Source: Clostridium sp. OM02-18AC
Lineage (GTDB): Bacteria; Bacillota; Clostridia; Lachnospirales; Lachnospiraceae
Reading direction: 5' to 3'
Assembly (NCBI RefSeq): GCF_003481825.1
Contig: NZ_QULW01000025.1
Coordinates: 393 to 49,657, forward strand
Length of the DNA stretch: 49,265 nucleotides
The position numbers were made by a program, and so were the translations under genes. A model generated the notes under the pieces. It did no database searches, was not told where the DNA came from, and saw only the letters and a list, made by a program, of their open reading frames with translations. This document shows, piece after piece, positions 1-8,056 of this stretch; the stretch's first letter is position 1; each line of letters opens with the position of its first letter.

Positions 1-21
1 CTTTCAAAGAAAACCTGGTTC

Positions 22-94
22 GCCGATATGGCTCAATTGGCAGAGCAGCTGATTTGTAATCAGCAGGTTATCGGTTCGAGTCCGATTATCGGCT
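22..94 (+). tRNA. tRNA-Thr (TGT)
   Basis: The cloverleaf folds fully. The acceptor GCCGATA pairs with TATCGGC, the anticodon loop is TTTGTAA with anticodon TGT, and the T loop is TTCGAGT. The discriminator base is T and no CCA is encoded. It is the first of five closely spaced tRNA genes that probably share one transcript starting upstream of the window. Confidence 0.95.
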
Positions 95-132
95 TTGAGA
101 TTTCCGCTTTGCGGTAATTAAATAATGATTAT

Positions 133-214
133 GGGGGAATTCCCGAGTGGCCAAAGGGGGCAGACTGTAAATCTGTTAGCTGTGCTTTCGGTGGTTCGAA
201 TCCACCTTCCCCCA
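133..214 (+). tRNA. tRNA-Tyr (GTA)
   Basis: The acceptor GGGGGAA pairs with TTCCCCC. The anticodon stem-loop carries GTA, and a long variable arm follows, as expected for a class II bacterial tRNA-Tyr of 82 nt. The discriminator is A and no CCA is encoded. Confidence 0.95.
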
Positions 215-242
215 CTCAACAACTTCATATTTTCGCGAATAT

Positions 243-316
243 CGCGGGGTGGAGCAGTCTGGAAGCTCGTCGGGCTCATAACCCGAAGGTCATAGGTTCA
301 AATCCTATCCCCGCAA
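243..316 (+). tRNA. initiator tRNA-Met (CAT)
   Basis: The anticodon is CAT in the loop CTCATAA. Two initiator marks are visible: three G-C pairs next to the anticodon loop (GGG/CCC) and an unpaired C1:A72 at the top of the acceptor stem. The discriminator is A and no CCA is encoded. Confidence 0.95.
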
Positions 317-320
317 TTTT

Positions 321-393
<73 letters not shown>

Positions 394-396
394 TAC

Positions 397-469
397 GGGC
401 GTGTAGCTCAGTCGGTAGAGCACTTGACTTTTAATCAAGTTGTCCGGGGTTCGAATCCCCGCACGCTCA
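397..469 (+). tRNA. tRNA-Lys (TTT)
   Basis: The acceptor GGGCGTG pairs with CACGCTC (one G-T pair). The anticodon is TTT in the loop CTTTTAA and the T loop is TTCGAAT. It is the last tRNA of the cluster, with a terminator directly behind it. No CCA is encoded. Confidence 0.95.
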
Positions 470-476
470 TCTTTGA

Positions 477-520
477 AAATGGCTTAAATCCTTGAAAACC
501 TTGGATTTAAGCCATTTTTT
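477..520 (+). terminator. terminator of the tRNA cluster
   Basis: A perfect inverted repeat (AATGGCTTAAATCC with its complement, 11-nt loop) is followed by TTTTTT. It is a strong intrinsic terminator 8 nt after tRNA-Lys. Confidence 0.92.
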
Positions 521-679
521 GTTTCAGGTGACAAATATCTTCAGACAATCCCCGCACAGAAAAAGTGCTTTTGTAATCATCTATTGTATGATAAAATATA
601 ACGAGCGAATGATAATATCTTCAATTTATCTTCAAAAATGTTTGTATTACTGGGCTCCGATGAAAGAGGAAACGATGGA

Positions 680-2344
680 ATGAAAGGAACCAAAACGCAT
701 AAAGTTTCAGAACAGGATAAATGGATTCATGAGTTTGAAAATCTGTATATTTTGACTTACAAATCTTTGTACCGTCATGCAAAGCTTATTTTCGGGCAGG
801 AAGAGAAGGCAAAAGAACTTTTGATTCAGGTTTATATGGAAGCTTATCAGAGAGGAAGTCAGCTTCAGAAGGAAAAGAGTCCAGCAGACTGGCTTTTAAA
901 GCGATCTGATTTTTTGGCAGAAACGAAGTTGGAAGCTACACGGGAAATGATTGAGGCATCTTATGCAGAAGAAAAAATGCAGTCAAAAGAAGCCAGAAAA
1001 GAAAATCTGACGAATCTGGATGAGACTTCTTTGCTTCTGGAAATAGAAGACCGCCTGGGAATTGTAGAAGGAACCGGAGAATACCCGGATGAGACGGATG
1101 TTTCCCGGGGAAAGAGAATTTGGTCCATTGTACTGCTGATAGCGGCAATTTTGCTGGCGATTGTTGGAATCTGGAAAGTGAAACACCAGCTGGATCTTTT
1201 GCAGGCACCATTTGAACGGACGTTTCATCAGACCGAAGAGACGGAAGCAAAGAAGGAAACGATAGAGATTCAATTAGGCGATAAAGCAGTAGTTCTCTCG
1301 GAAGCGGGGCAGATTCTCTATACTGTGCCATTGGAAGAAAGCAACCTCGCAGGAGAGCACGATTACAATGAAGAAATTCAGACAAGAGATGGCTGGACGT
1401 ATTATCTGCCTTGTCCGGAACGAAAAGACAGTCAGCTTTCGAAGGTTCATCCATCTTTGTATCATACCTTATACCGGTCGGATACGGATCAGGAGATTGA
1501 GGTGATTGCCCAGGATGTAGATAATTTTACGTTTTGGGAAGATGGAATCTATATTATGCAGTATGGGTCTGTGCAGCGGATCAGTGTAGATGCAGCTTTT
1601 GCAACACAGCAGATAGGCGCCTATGCAGCTGTACAAAATGATGAGATTTATTTGTATGATACCCTTGGAAGAACACTGCAGACAGACATAGATGGAAATC
1701 TCCAATATGGTGATCGTGTTTTTAAAATGTCTGGAAACCGGATTGAAGATATCATGACTGCAAAACATCAGTATGGAAGTTCAGAATATTATTTGAAAGA
1801 GCAGAATGATGGAGAGGGTCAGGCAATCTTTTGCAAAAAGGGCGGAAATGAAAAACTTTTTGAGTCTATGGGCAAGTCGATTGACAGTTTCTGCATTGTA
1901 GGAGACTGGATTTATTACAGTGCATGGATGAAGGGAAAAGAGCGCGGAAAACAGTACAGTCAGTTATTTCGCCTTTCTCTGACTGAGGAAGATGCAGAAG
2001 TGGAAGAATTACACAAACGATATCCGGGAAGAATCTGGCAGTTGTATTATTCCGAAGAGGGAGACCAGATCTATGGGAATTATGCCCCTGAAAACTGGAA
2101 AAATGGTTATGGGGTGATTGCTGTTATCTCCCGTTCTGGTCAAATGAGTTATCTGGATGATGCAGAACTTCGGGAAAGACAGGAAACGACAGGCAATGAC
2201 CGGGTTAAATTTGTTATGATGCAGGATGGTCAGGTGTATGGTTATTGGGAAGACTGTTACTGGAAAAAAGGAGAAGTACCGGTACCAATGTGGCGCAAGG
2301 TTCTGGTGATTCCGGATAAAAACAGAGTTGTGATAGAAGATTGA
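680..2344 (+). CDS. membrane protein with sigma-70 region 2-like N-terminus and extracytoplasmic repeat domain
   Basis: This 554-residue protein is of unknown function. I chose ATG 680 because AGAGGA lies 9 nt upstream; an in-frame ATG at 638 has no ribosome site. Residues 17-58 read like region 2 of an ECF sigma factor: an aromatic helix, LYRHAKLIFGQEEKAKELL, then VYMEAYQR. No region 4 helix-turn-helix follows; residues 60-145 are charged. Residues 147-166 are one hydrophobic helix preceded by SRGKR, so the N-terminus should be cytoplasmic and the remaining 390 residues outside. The outer part has repeated aromatic beta-strand units (for example DGWTYYLP, DGIYIMQYG, DWIYYSA, DGQVYGYW) spaced about 45-60 residues, which suggests a beta-propeller such as the DUF5050 type. 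This is a single-gene unit with its own terminator. The sigma likeness is my reading; the domain may only be a structural relic. Confidence 0.8.
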   Translation: MKGTKTHKVSEQDKWIHEFENLYILTYKSLYRHAKLIFGQEEKAKELLIQVYMEAYQRGSQLQKEKSPADWLLKRSDFLAETKLEATREMIEASYAEEKMQSKEARKENLTNLDETSLLLEIEDRLGIVEGTGEYPDETDVSRGKRIWSIVLLIAAILLAIVGIWKVKHQLDLLQAPFERTFHQTEETEAKKETIEIQLGDKAVVLSEAGQILYTVPLEESNLAGEHDYNEEIQTRDGWTYYLPCPERKDSQLSKVHPSLYHTLYRSDTDQEIEVIAQDVDNFTFWEDGIYIMQYGSVQRISVDAAFATQQIGAYAAVQNDEIYLYDTLGRTLQTDIDGNLQYGDRVFKMSGNRIEDIMTAKHQYGSSEYYLKEQNDGEGQAIFCKKGGNEKLFESMGKSIDSFCIVGDWIYYSAWMKGKERGKQYSQLFRLSLTEEDAEVEELHKRYPGRIWQLYYSEEGDQIYGNYAPENWKNGYGVIAVISRSGQMSYLDDAELRERQETTGNDRVKFVMMQDGQVYGYWEDCYWKKGEVPVPMWRKVLVIPDKNRVVIED

Positions 2345-2369
2345 TCTTCTGTCGCAACTCTGTTTTTTC
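2321..2369 (+). terminator. terminator of the sigma-like membrane protein gene
   Basis: The arm AACAGAGTTGTGATAGAAGAT is mirrored by ATCTTCTGTCGCAACTCTGTT with a 2-nt centre, and TTTTTT follows. The left arm lies inside the last codons of the gene at 680-2344. Confidence 0.88.
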
Positions 2370-2463
2370 TTACGGTATACAAGTTCCTCTTTCTGGATAT
2401 AAACTCCTCTTTTGTCACATAAGTGGATAAGCTTATTTCTCAGTACATAAAATAAGTTCGGTT

Positions 2464-2691
2464 TTATTCATCAAATTCTGCAATCACGTAAAAACCGCGT
2501 GAATTTTCCTGAATATCTTTTATTACACCTTGTTTGGATTTGAGCCGGTCCCTTGACTTGTAGCAGCCGGACATGGCAACAGCCGGTTCGATGATATAGC
2601 TGTAGTTAAAGCCTTCTCGTTCTGTGACATCTACGACATCCCCGATTTTCACAAGACCCTGGCGTTCCATTTTGAATTCCATTTCGCGCAA
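2464..2691 (-). CDS. small conserved-looking protein, possible KOW/SH3-like barrel
   Basis: A protein of about 75 residues that I do not recognise by name. It has no signal peptide or membrane segment. The middle (VKIGDVVDVTE ... KQGVIKDIQ ... FYVIAEFDE) alternates hydrophobic residues in short strands with turns, as in small KOW/SH3-like barrels that bind RNA or ribosomes; this is inference. The start is unsure: TTG 2691 has a weak AGAG site 10 nt upstream, while ATG 2682 and ATG 2670 have poorer sites. The best argument that it is a real gene is a near-consensus promoter on the same strand at 2783-2811. It is divergent from the decarboxylase gene and convergent with the gene at 680. Confidence 0.62.
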   Translation of the reverse strand: MREMEFKMERQGLVKIGDVVDVTEREGFNYSYIIEPAVAMSGCYKSRDRLKSKQGVIKDIQENSRGFYVIAEFDE

Positions 2692-2782
2692 AATATGTCA
2701 TCTCTTTTCTTTTTCTGTGAATGTTTTCATGCTGCCGATTGGTAATGCGAAGCATTGGCAACGTACGGTTCGCAACATATCG

Positions 2783-2811
2783 ATTATAATGAAAAGAGGT
2801 TGGAATGTAAA
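2783..2811 (-). promoter_or_regulatory. sigma-A promoter for the small minus-strand gene
   Basis: On the minus strand, TTTACA (2806-2811) and TATAAT (2783-2788) are separated by exactly 17 nt. This predicts a leader of about 85 nt. The -35 region overlaps that of the divergent plus-strand promoter. Confidence 0.7.
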
Positions 2812-2829
2812 GGTGTTCTATGTTACAAT
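2800..2829 (+). promoter_or_regulatory. probable promoter of the decarboxylase gene
   Basis: TTGGAA (2800-2805) and TACAAT (2824-2829) are separated by 18 nt and lie 31 nt before ATG 2860. The element shares bases with the minus-strand promoter at 2783-2811. Confidence 0.55.
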
Positions 2830-2859
2830 CTCTTATTATAGAAGGATGAATAGAGACAA

Positions 2860-4371
2860 ATGGAGAGAAAAGAGTTATTAACAGAGCGGTTGAAGCGCTA
2901 TGCTGCATCTGATGCAGCGGCTTTTCACATGCCGGGACATAAACGGAATCTGGAGTTTGGAATGACGCGAGAGTTTCCTAACCCATTTTCCATTGATATT
3001 ACGGAAATTGAAGGTTTTGACAATCTGCATCATGCAGAGGGAATTTTAAAGGAATCCATGCGCTGGGCAGCAGGTGTGTATGGTGCAGATCGCACCTATT
3101 ATCTGGTCAATGGGAGCAGCTGTGGAATTTTAAGTGCCATTGGGGCAGTCATGCGTCCGGGTGAAACGATGCTTGTCAGCCGCAACTGCCATAAATCGGT
3201 ATATCATGGACTTATCCTCAATTCGTTGAAACCGGAATACGTTTATCCACAAATTATTGAGGATTTGGGGATACAGGGCGGAATCTCGCCGGATGATGTG
3301 GAAAAACAATTAGAAGAATGCCCGGAAATTCGCGGAGTTTTGATCGTGTCTCCAACGTATGACGGCGTGGTTTCTGATATCAGCAAAATTGCAGAGATTG
3401 TTCACAGGCACAACATTCCTCTTATCGTGGATGAAGCGCATGGTGCACATTTCCCGTTTGGCAATGGATGTTTTCCAAAGTCGGCTTTATCATGTGGAGC
3501 GGATCTGGTAATCCAGAGTCTGCATAAAACGCTGCCCAGTCTGACGCAGACAGCAGTCCTGCATCTGAAAGGAAACAGGGTCAGCAGGGAACGTCTGGAA
3601 CGTTGCCTGCAGATGTATCAGAGCAGCAGTCCTTCCTATGTGTTTATGGCAGTCATGGAGCAGTGTATTTTTGAAATGGAGAAACATGGGAGCAATTGCA
3701 TGGAAGCATTTTCAAAACGCATTCGAAATATACGTGAAAGACTGGAAGCGCTGCAGATTTTGAAACTGTTAAGCCGGAAGATAAATGGAGCATATGGCGT
3801 ATTCGACGTCGATGAATCAAAACTGGTGATTTCCTGCCGGGGCGCGATGACAGGCGAGGAACTTAGTGAATGGATGCGCCGGGATTTTGCAATTGAGCTG
3901 GAAATGTGCGGAGCGGATTATGTGGTAGCAATCCTGACCTTTTTGGATTCGGAGGAGCATTTGGAGCGCCTGGCAAATGCGTTGCTTGCGATAGATCAAA
4001 AATTAGTAATGCAGGGAAACGATATGAATGCGGCTGCAGGACTTGGTGGGAGAAGCGGATTCTGTGAAGCAGAAAAAGGATGGGAAAAAAGACCGGAAAT
4101 CTGTATCTCCCCCGCGGAGGCATGGAATGCACCGCTTGAGCGTATCCGCCTGGAAGAATCGGCAGGACGGATTTCCGGGGAGTTCATTTATTTGTATCCG
4201 CCTGGAATTCCGATCATCACTCCAGGTGAAAAAATGACGGAGGAAATCATTCGTGAGGTCGTATATGACCGGAAGATCGGACTTCCAGTCCAGGGAATGG
4301 AGGATAAACGGGCGGAGTATCTGCGGGTGACCAGAGAAAATCTGGCAAATGAGGTAAGATTGTGTGAGTGA
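2860..4371 (+). CDS. aminotransferase class I/II-fold Orn/Lys/Arg decarboxylase (YaaO family)
   Basis: This is a 503-residue PLP enzyme of the Orn/Lys/Arg decarboxylase major-domain family, which removes CO2 from a basic amino acid to give a polyamine or its precursor. Visible marks are HMPGHK at 23-28, the PLP-contacting DEAHGAH at 191-197, and SLHK with Lys223 as the probable Schiff-base lysine. The length fits the short YaaO/SpeA-like branch, which lacks the N-terminal wing of the large inducible decarboxylases. The C-terminal decarboxylase domain is about residues 400-500. It begins the block that in B. subtilis runs yaaO-tmk-holB. Substrate (Arg, Lys or Orn) cannot be told from sequence alone. 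Confidence 0.93.
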   Translation: MERKELLTERLKRYAASDAAAFHMPGHKRNLEFGMTREFPNPFSIDITEIEGFDNLHHAEGILKESMRWAAGVYGADRTYYLVNGSSCGILSAIGAVMRPGETMLVSRNCHKSVYHGLILNSLKPEYVYPQIIEDLGIQGGISPDDVEKQLEECPEIRGVLIVSPTYDGVVSDISKIAEIVHRHNIPLIVDEAHGAHFPFGNGCFPKSALSCGADLVIQSLHKTLPSLTQTAVLHLKGNRVSRERLERCLQMYQSSSPSYVFMAVMEQCIFEMEKHGSNCMEAFSKRIRNIRERLEALQILKLLSRKINGAYGVFDVDESKLVISCRGAMTGEELSEWMRRDFAIELEMCGADYVVAILTFLDSEEHLERLANALLAIDQKLVMQGNDMNAAAGLGGRSGFCEAEKGWEKRPEICISPAEAWNAPLERIRLEESAGRISGEFIYLYPPGIPIITPGEKMTEEIIREVVYDRKIGLPVQGMEDKRAEYLRVTRENLANEVRLCE

Positions 4372-4426
4372 AGTACGATTCTGTGAATCGGAAAATTGAA
4401 AAATCAGCAGCAGGAGAAAACAAAAA

Positions 4427-5035
4427 ATGGGGAAAATTTTTTATCTGATGGGAAAGAGTGCATCAGGAAAGGACAGTATTTATAAACGTCTGCGCAGTGA
4501 CTGTCCCCAGTTGCAGAGTATTGTACTCTACACGACACGTCCGATCCGGGACGGAGAACGGGAAGGGGTCGAATACCATTTTATAGACGATGAAAAACTG
4601 CATGATCTGGAACAAAGTGGAAAAGTAATTGAAGTACGGACGTATCAGACGGTTTACGGACCATGGAGTTATGCAACGGTGGATGATGGGCAGATTGATC
4701 TGAAACATCAGAATTATCTGGTCATCGGTACCCTGGATTCGTATGAGAAGCTGCGGGAATATTACGGGGAAAAAAATCTGATTCCGTTGTATGTTACCGT
4801 AGAGGATGGGGTGCGCCTGGAGCGTGCACTTTTGCGTGAACGGCAGCAGAGGGAACCCAAATACGCCGAAATGTGCCGGCGTTTTCTGGCGGATGAAGCA
4901 GATTTTGCGCCAGAGCGCCTGGCACGTCTTGGTGTGACGGAAAACTTTGAAAATACGGAATTGGAAAGCTGCGTCAAAAAGATTACAGAGCGAATCCGGA
5001 AAGCGTGTTTTTCTACCTGTGTGCAGGAACCGTGA
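4427..5035 (+). CDS. guanylate kinase-like P-loop protein
   Basis: This is a 202-residue nucleoside monophosphate kinase-fold protein closest to guanylate kinase. It has a P-loop GKSASGKDS at 9-17, then LYTTRPIRDGEREGVEYHFI, the GMP-binding segment of Gmk with Arg and Tyr in the expected order. Gmk normally has GPSGVGKGT in the P-loop; here it is GKSASGKDS, and the acidic base-recognition part is less typical, so GMP specificity is likely but not certain. It sits 55 nt after the decarboxylase gene, where B. subtilis carries tmk. It could be a second guanylate kinase-like enzyme of the kind common in Lachnospiraceae and not the essential Gmk. Confidence 0.85.
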   Translation: MGKIFYLMGKSASGKDSIYKRLRSDCPQLQSIVLYTTRPIRDGEREGVEYHFIDDEKLHDLEQSGKVIEVRTYQTVYGPWSYATVDDGQIDLKHQNYLVIGTLDSYEKLREYYGEKNLIPLYVTVEDGVRLERALLRERQQREPKYAEMCRRFLADEADFAPERLARLGVTENFENTELESCVKKITERIRKACFSTCVQEP

Positions 5036-5060
5036 TTTTTATGATTTAGGAGCCGGGGCA

Positions 5061-5089
5061 TTGGCTGGGAAGAAAAAGTGTGTTATACT
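5061..5089 (+). promoter_or_regulatory. promoter upstream of holB
   Basis: TTGGCT (5061-5066) and TATACT (5084-5089) are separated by 17 nt and lie about 95 nt before holB. This suggests that holB-ricT-trmN6-rsmI can be transcribed separately from the two genes before. Confidence 0.6.
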
Positions 5090-5182
5090 TTTGGCAGGCG
5101 CATTTGGCATCCCTGAATTCACGCCGCCTGATCGGCGGCAGAATTTTTATAGTAAAAATGAAAAGACTGCGAGGTGACTGTC

Positions 5183-6175
5183 ATGTTGAATTTTCAGGAA
5201 ATCATCGGTCATGAACAGATAAAAGAACATTTTCAAAAGGCAATTGAGTACAACAAGGTATCGCATGCCTATATTCTTACCGGAGAGGCCGGAATGGGGC
5301 GGAAATCCCTGGCAAATGCTTTTGCGCTCACACTTCTTTGTGAGAAGGGAAAAAGTGAGCCTTGTATGGAATGTCATGCCTGCAAACAGGTGTTGAGCGG
5401 CAGCCATCCGGATCTGATCTATGTGTCCCACGAAAAACCAGGAACGATTGGTGTGGATGATATCCGTAAACAGATCAATGATACCATCATGATCCGTCCA
5501 TACAGCAGCTATTATAAAGTGTATATTGTGGATGAAGCGGAAAAGATGACCCAGCAGGCACAGAATGCGCTGTTAAAAACCATTGAGGAGCCGCCGTCCT
5601 ATGCGGTTATCCTGCTTTTGACAACCAATCAGGAGGCATTTTTGCCGACGATCCTTTCCCGCTGCGTACAGTTAAAATTGAAGCCTCTTAGGGATTTTAC
5701 CGTAAAGAAATATCTGACGGACAATCTGCATATTGGAGAAGCAGATGCCGATATTTACGCAGCATTTGCGCGTGGAAACCTTGGAAAAGCGATTTCCCTG
5801 GCTTCTTCCGAGGACTTTAAGTTTTTGCATGGAGAAATGCTCCATCTTTTAAAACATGTGAAGGAGATGGATATTTCTGAACTGCTGGATTATATCCGTA
5901 AAATGAAAGAAGAAAACCTGGATATCTATGAGTGTCTGGATTTTATGCAGCTCTGGTACCGGGATGTGCTGCTTTACAAAGTTGCGCGCGATATGAACCA
6001 GCTGATCTTTAAAGATGAATACAGCAGTATCAATGCAATTGGACAGACATGTTCCTATGCAGGACTGGAGAAAGTGCTTGAAGCGATTGAGAAAGCCCGT
6101 GTCCGGCTGGATGCCAATGTCAATATGGAACTAGCCATGGAACTGATGCTGCTGGTTATGAAAGAAAATAGTTAG
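5183..6175 (+). CDS. holB: DNA polymerase III subunit delta' (clamp loader)
   Basis: This 330-residue protein is the delta' subunit of the clamp loader, which with DnaX and HolA loads the sliding clamp onto DNA. Residues 1-170 are the AAA+ core: Walker A GEAGMGRKS at 34-42, a zinc-binding set Cys53, Cys61, Cys64, Cys67, Walker B VYIVDEAEKM, and the SRC motif (LSRCVQL) that supplies an arginine finger. The three-helix collar domain follows. ATG 5183 is chosen because GAGGTG lies 6 nt upstream; a GTG at 5174 overlaps that site. DnaX is encoded at 42500. The order holB-ricT matches B. subtilis holB-yaaT. Confidence 0.95.
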   Translation: MLNFQEIIGHEQIKEHFQKAIEYNKVSHAYILTGEAGMGRKSLANAFALTLLCEKGKSEPCMECHACKQVLSGSHPDLIYVSHEKPGTIGVDDIRKQINDTIMIRPYSSYYKVYIVDEAEKMTQQAQNALLKTIEEPPSYAVILLLTTNQEAFLPTILSRCVQLKLKPLRDFTVKKYLTDNLHIGEADADIYAAFARGNLGKAISLASSEDFKFLHGEMLHLLKHVKEMDISELLDYIRKMKEENLDIYECLDFMQLWYRDVLLYKVARDMNQLIFKDEYSSINAIGQTCSYAGLEKVLEAIEKARVRLDANVNMELAMELMLLVMKENS

Positions 6176-6250
6176 TGTGTTGGAAGGTCTGGTAATGATT
6201 TCTGATCGTTGCAGAAATGTACTGGAAAACAGATAGGAGATAGAAAAATT

Positions 6251-7162
6251 ATGGTAACAGTGATTGGAGTGCGCTTTCGTACGGCTGGAAAAATTTATTA
6301 TTTTTCGCCTGGAAAGCTGGAAATTAAAAATGGTGATCATGTGATCGTGGAGACTGCACGTGGAATTGAATATGGTCATGTGGTTTTAGGAAACCGCGAT
6401 GTGGACGATCATAAGGTTGTACAGCCTTTAAAGGCTGTAATCCGTATGGCAAATAAAGAAGATATTGCCCGGGAAGAGGCAAACCGGAAAAAAGAAAAGG
6501 ATGCTTTTAAAATTTGTCAGGAAAAGATCCGTAAGCATAAGCTGGAGATGAAACTGATCGATGTGGAATACACATTTGATAATAACAAGATCCTTTTTTA
6601 TTTTACGGCAGATGGAAGAATCGATTTCCGTGAGCTGGTAAAAGATCTTGCATCCGTATTTAAGACCAGGATTGAGCTTCGCCAGGTTGGCGTCCGGGAC
6701 GAGACGAAAATTATAGGAGGCATTGGCATCTGCGGCAGACCGCTTTGCTGTCATTCTTACCTGTCTGAGTTTATTCCGGTATCCATCAAGATGGCAAAGG
6801 AACAGAATCTTTCCTTAAATCCGACGAAGATTTCCGGTGTATGCGGACGTCTGATGTGCTGCCTGAAGAATGAGGAAGAAACCTACGAATATTTAAACAG
6901 CAAACTTCCGGGTGTAGGAGATTATGTAACGACCGACGATGGCCTAAAGGGAGAAGTACAGAGTGTGAATGTGCTGCGCCAGCTGGTTAAGGTTGTCGTT
7001 ATGGTGGAAAAAGATGAAAAAGAAATCCGGGAATACAAAGTAGAGCAGTTGAAGTTTAAACCACGCCGCAGAAAAGGCAAAGGAGAGCAGGCAGAAGATT
7101 CGGAACTGAAGAAGCTGGAAGCACTGGAAAAAAAGGAAGGAAAGTCGAAACTGAATGAATAA
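6251..7162 (+). CDS. ricT: PSP1-domain regulator RicT/YaaT
   Basis: This 303-residue PSP1-domain protein is the YaaT/RicT homologue. In B. subtilis it forms the RicA-RicF-RicT complex that carries iron-sulfur clusters and directs RNase Y processing of mRNAs. Two cysteine clusters typical of the family are visible, CGRPLCC and CGRLMCC, about 40 residues apart. The start METVIGVRF-type segment (here MVTVIGVRFRTAGKIYYF) matches the usual N-terminus, so ATG 6251 is preferred over 6209; AGGAGA lies 10 nt upstream. The C-terminus is a lysine-rich tail. RicA and RicF partners are not in this window. The stop overlaps the next gene by 8 nt, so translation is probably coupled. Confidence 0.93.
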   Translation: MVTVIGVRFRTAGKIYYFSPGKLEIKNGDHVIVETARGIEYGHVVLGNRDVDDHKVVQPLKAVIRMANKEDIAREEANRKKEKDAFKICQEKIRKHKLEMKLIDVEYTFDNNKILFYFTADGRIDFRELVKDLASVFKTRIELRQVGVRDETKIIGGIGICGRPLCCHSYLSEFIPVSIKMAKEQNLSLNPTKISGVCGRLMCCLKNEEETYEYLNSKLPGVGDYVTTDDGLKGEVQSVNVLRQLVKVVVMVEKDEKEIREYKVEQLKFKPRRRKGKGEQAEDSELKKLEALEKKEGKSKLNE

Positions 7163-7895
7163 GGTGATCTGCGGTGAGGATGAGCGGATCGATGATCTTC
7201 AGAGAAATGGTTACCGTATCATCCAGAAAAAGAAAGGTTTTTGTTTTGGCATGGATGCCGTACTTTTGTCCGGATTTGCCCAGGTAAAAGAGGGAGAGAT
7301 GGCAGTGGATCTGGGAACTGGAACCGGGATCATTCCCATTCTCCTGGAGGCAAAAACAAAAGGACGACATTTTACCGGGCTGGAGATTCAGGAGGAAGTA
7401 GCTGAGATGGCAAACCGCAGTGTAAGACTGAATCATCTGGAAGACCGGGTAGATATCGTAAGAGGAGACATCAAAGAAGCCAGCCGGCTGTTCGGCAAGG
7501 CTTCTTTTGATGTGGTTACCTCCAATCCGCCTTATATGAATGACAATCATGGATTGAAAAATCCGGATCTCCCCAAGGCAATTGCCCGCCACGAAGTGTT
7601 CTGCACGCTGGATGATGTATGCCGGGAAGCTTCGCTGCTTTTAAAAACCGGAGGACGGTTTTATATGGTACACCGGCCTCACAGGCTGGCTGAGATCATT
7701 ACAGCATTAAAAAATTACAAACTGGAACCGAAGCGTATGAAACTGGTACATCCTTTTATCGACAAGGATGCGAATATGGTGCTGATCGAGGCCGTGCGGG
7801 GCGGAAAATCTATGATGAAGGTGGAAGCCCCCATCATTGTATATCAGAAACCTGGCGTGTATACACAGGAAATTTACGATATTTACGGATATTAG
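7155..7895 (+). CDS. tRNA1(Val) (adenine-N6)-methyltransferase-like protein (YabB/YfiC family)
   Basis: This 246-residue SAM-dependent methyltransferase matches the TrmN6/YabB family, which in E. coli methylates A37 of tRNA1(Val). The SAM-binding motif I is VDLGTGTGIIPILL (51-64), the acidic end of strand beta2 is GLEIQEE, and the N6-adenine signature NPPY is at 124-127. Length and motif spacing fit the family. It overlaps ricT by 8 nt, as in the B. subtilis yaaT-yabA-yabB region, but no yabA homologue lies between. The target tRNA is inferred from family membership. Confidence 0.9.
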   Translation: MNKVICGEDERIDDLQRNGYRIIQKKKGFCFGMDAVLLSGFAQVKEGEMAVDLGTGTGIIPILLEAKTKGRHFTGLEIQEEVAEMANRSVRLNHLEDRVDIVRGDIKEASRLFGKASFDVVTSNPPYMNDNHGLKNPDLPKAIARHEVFCTLDDVCREASLLLKTGGRFYMVHRPHRLAEIITALKNYKLEPKRMKLVHPFIDKDANMVLIEAVRGGKSMMKVEAPIIVYQKPGVYTQEIYDIYGY

Positions 7896-8056
7896 AGAAC
7901 AGAAAACACGCAAGTACGTACAGGAACAAAAATACAGAATGATTGCGCATATTAAGGCAAAAACGGAACTGAGAGAAAAACAGTTGCAGCGAAAATTCGT
8001 TATAGCTTTGTCTGGCAGGCGAGGTATGACGGATTTTCTGCTATCAGGAGGAAATT

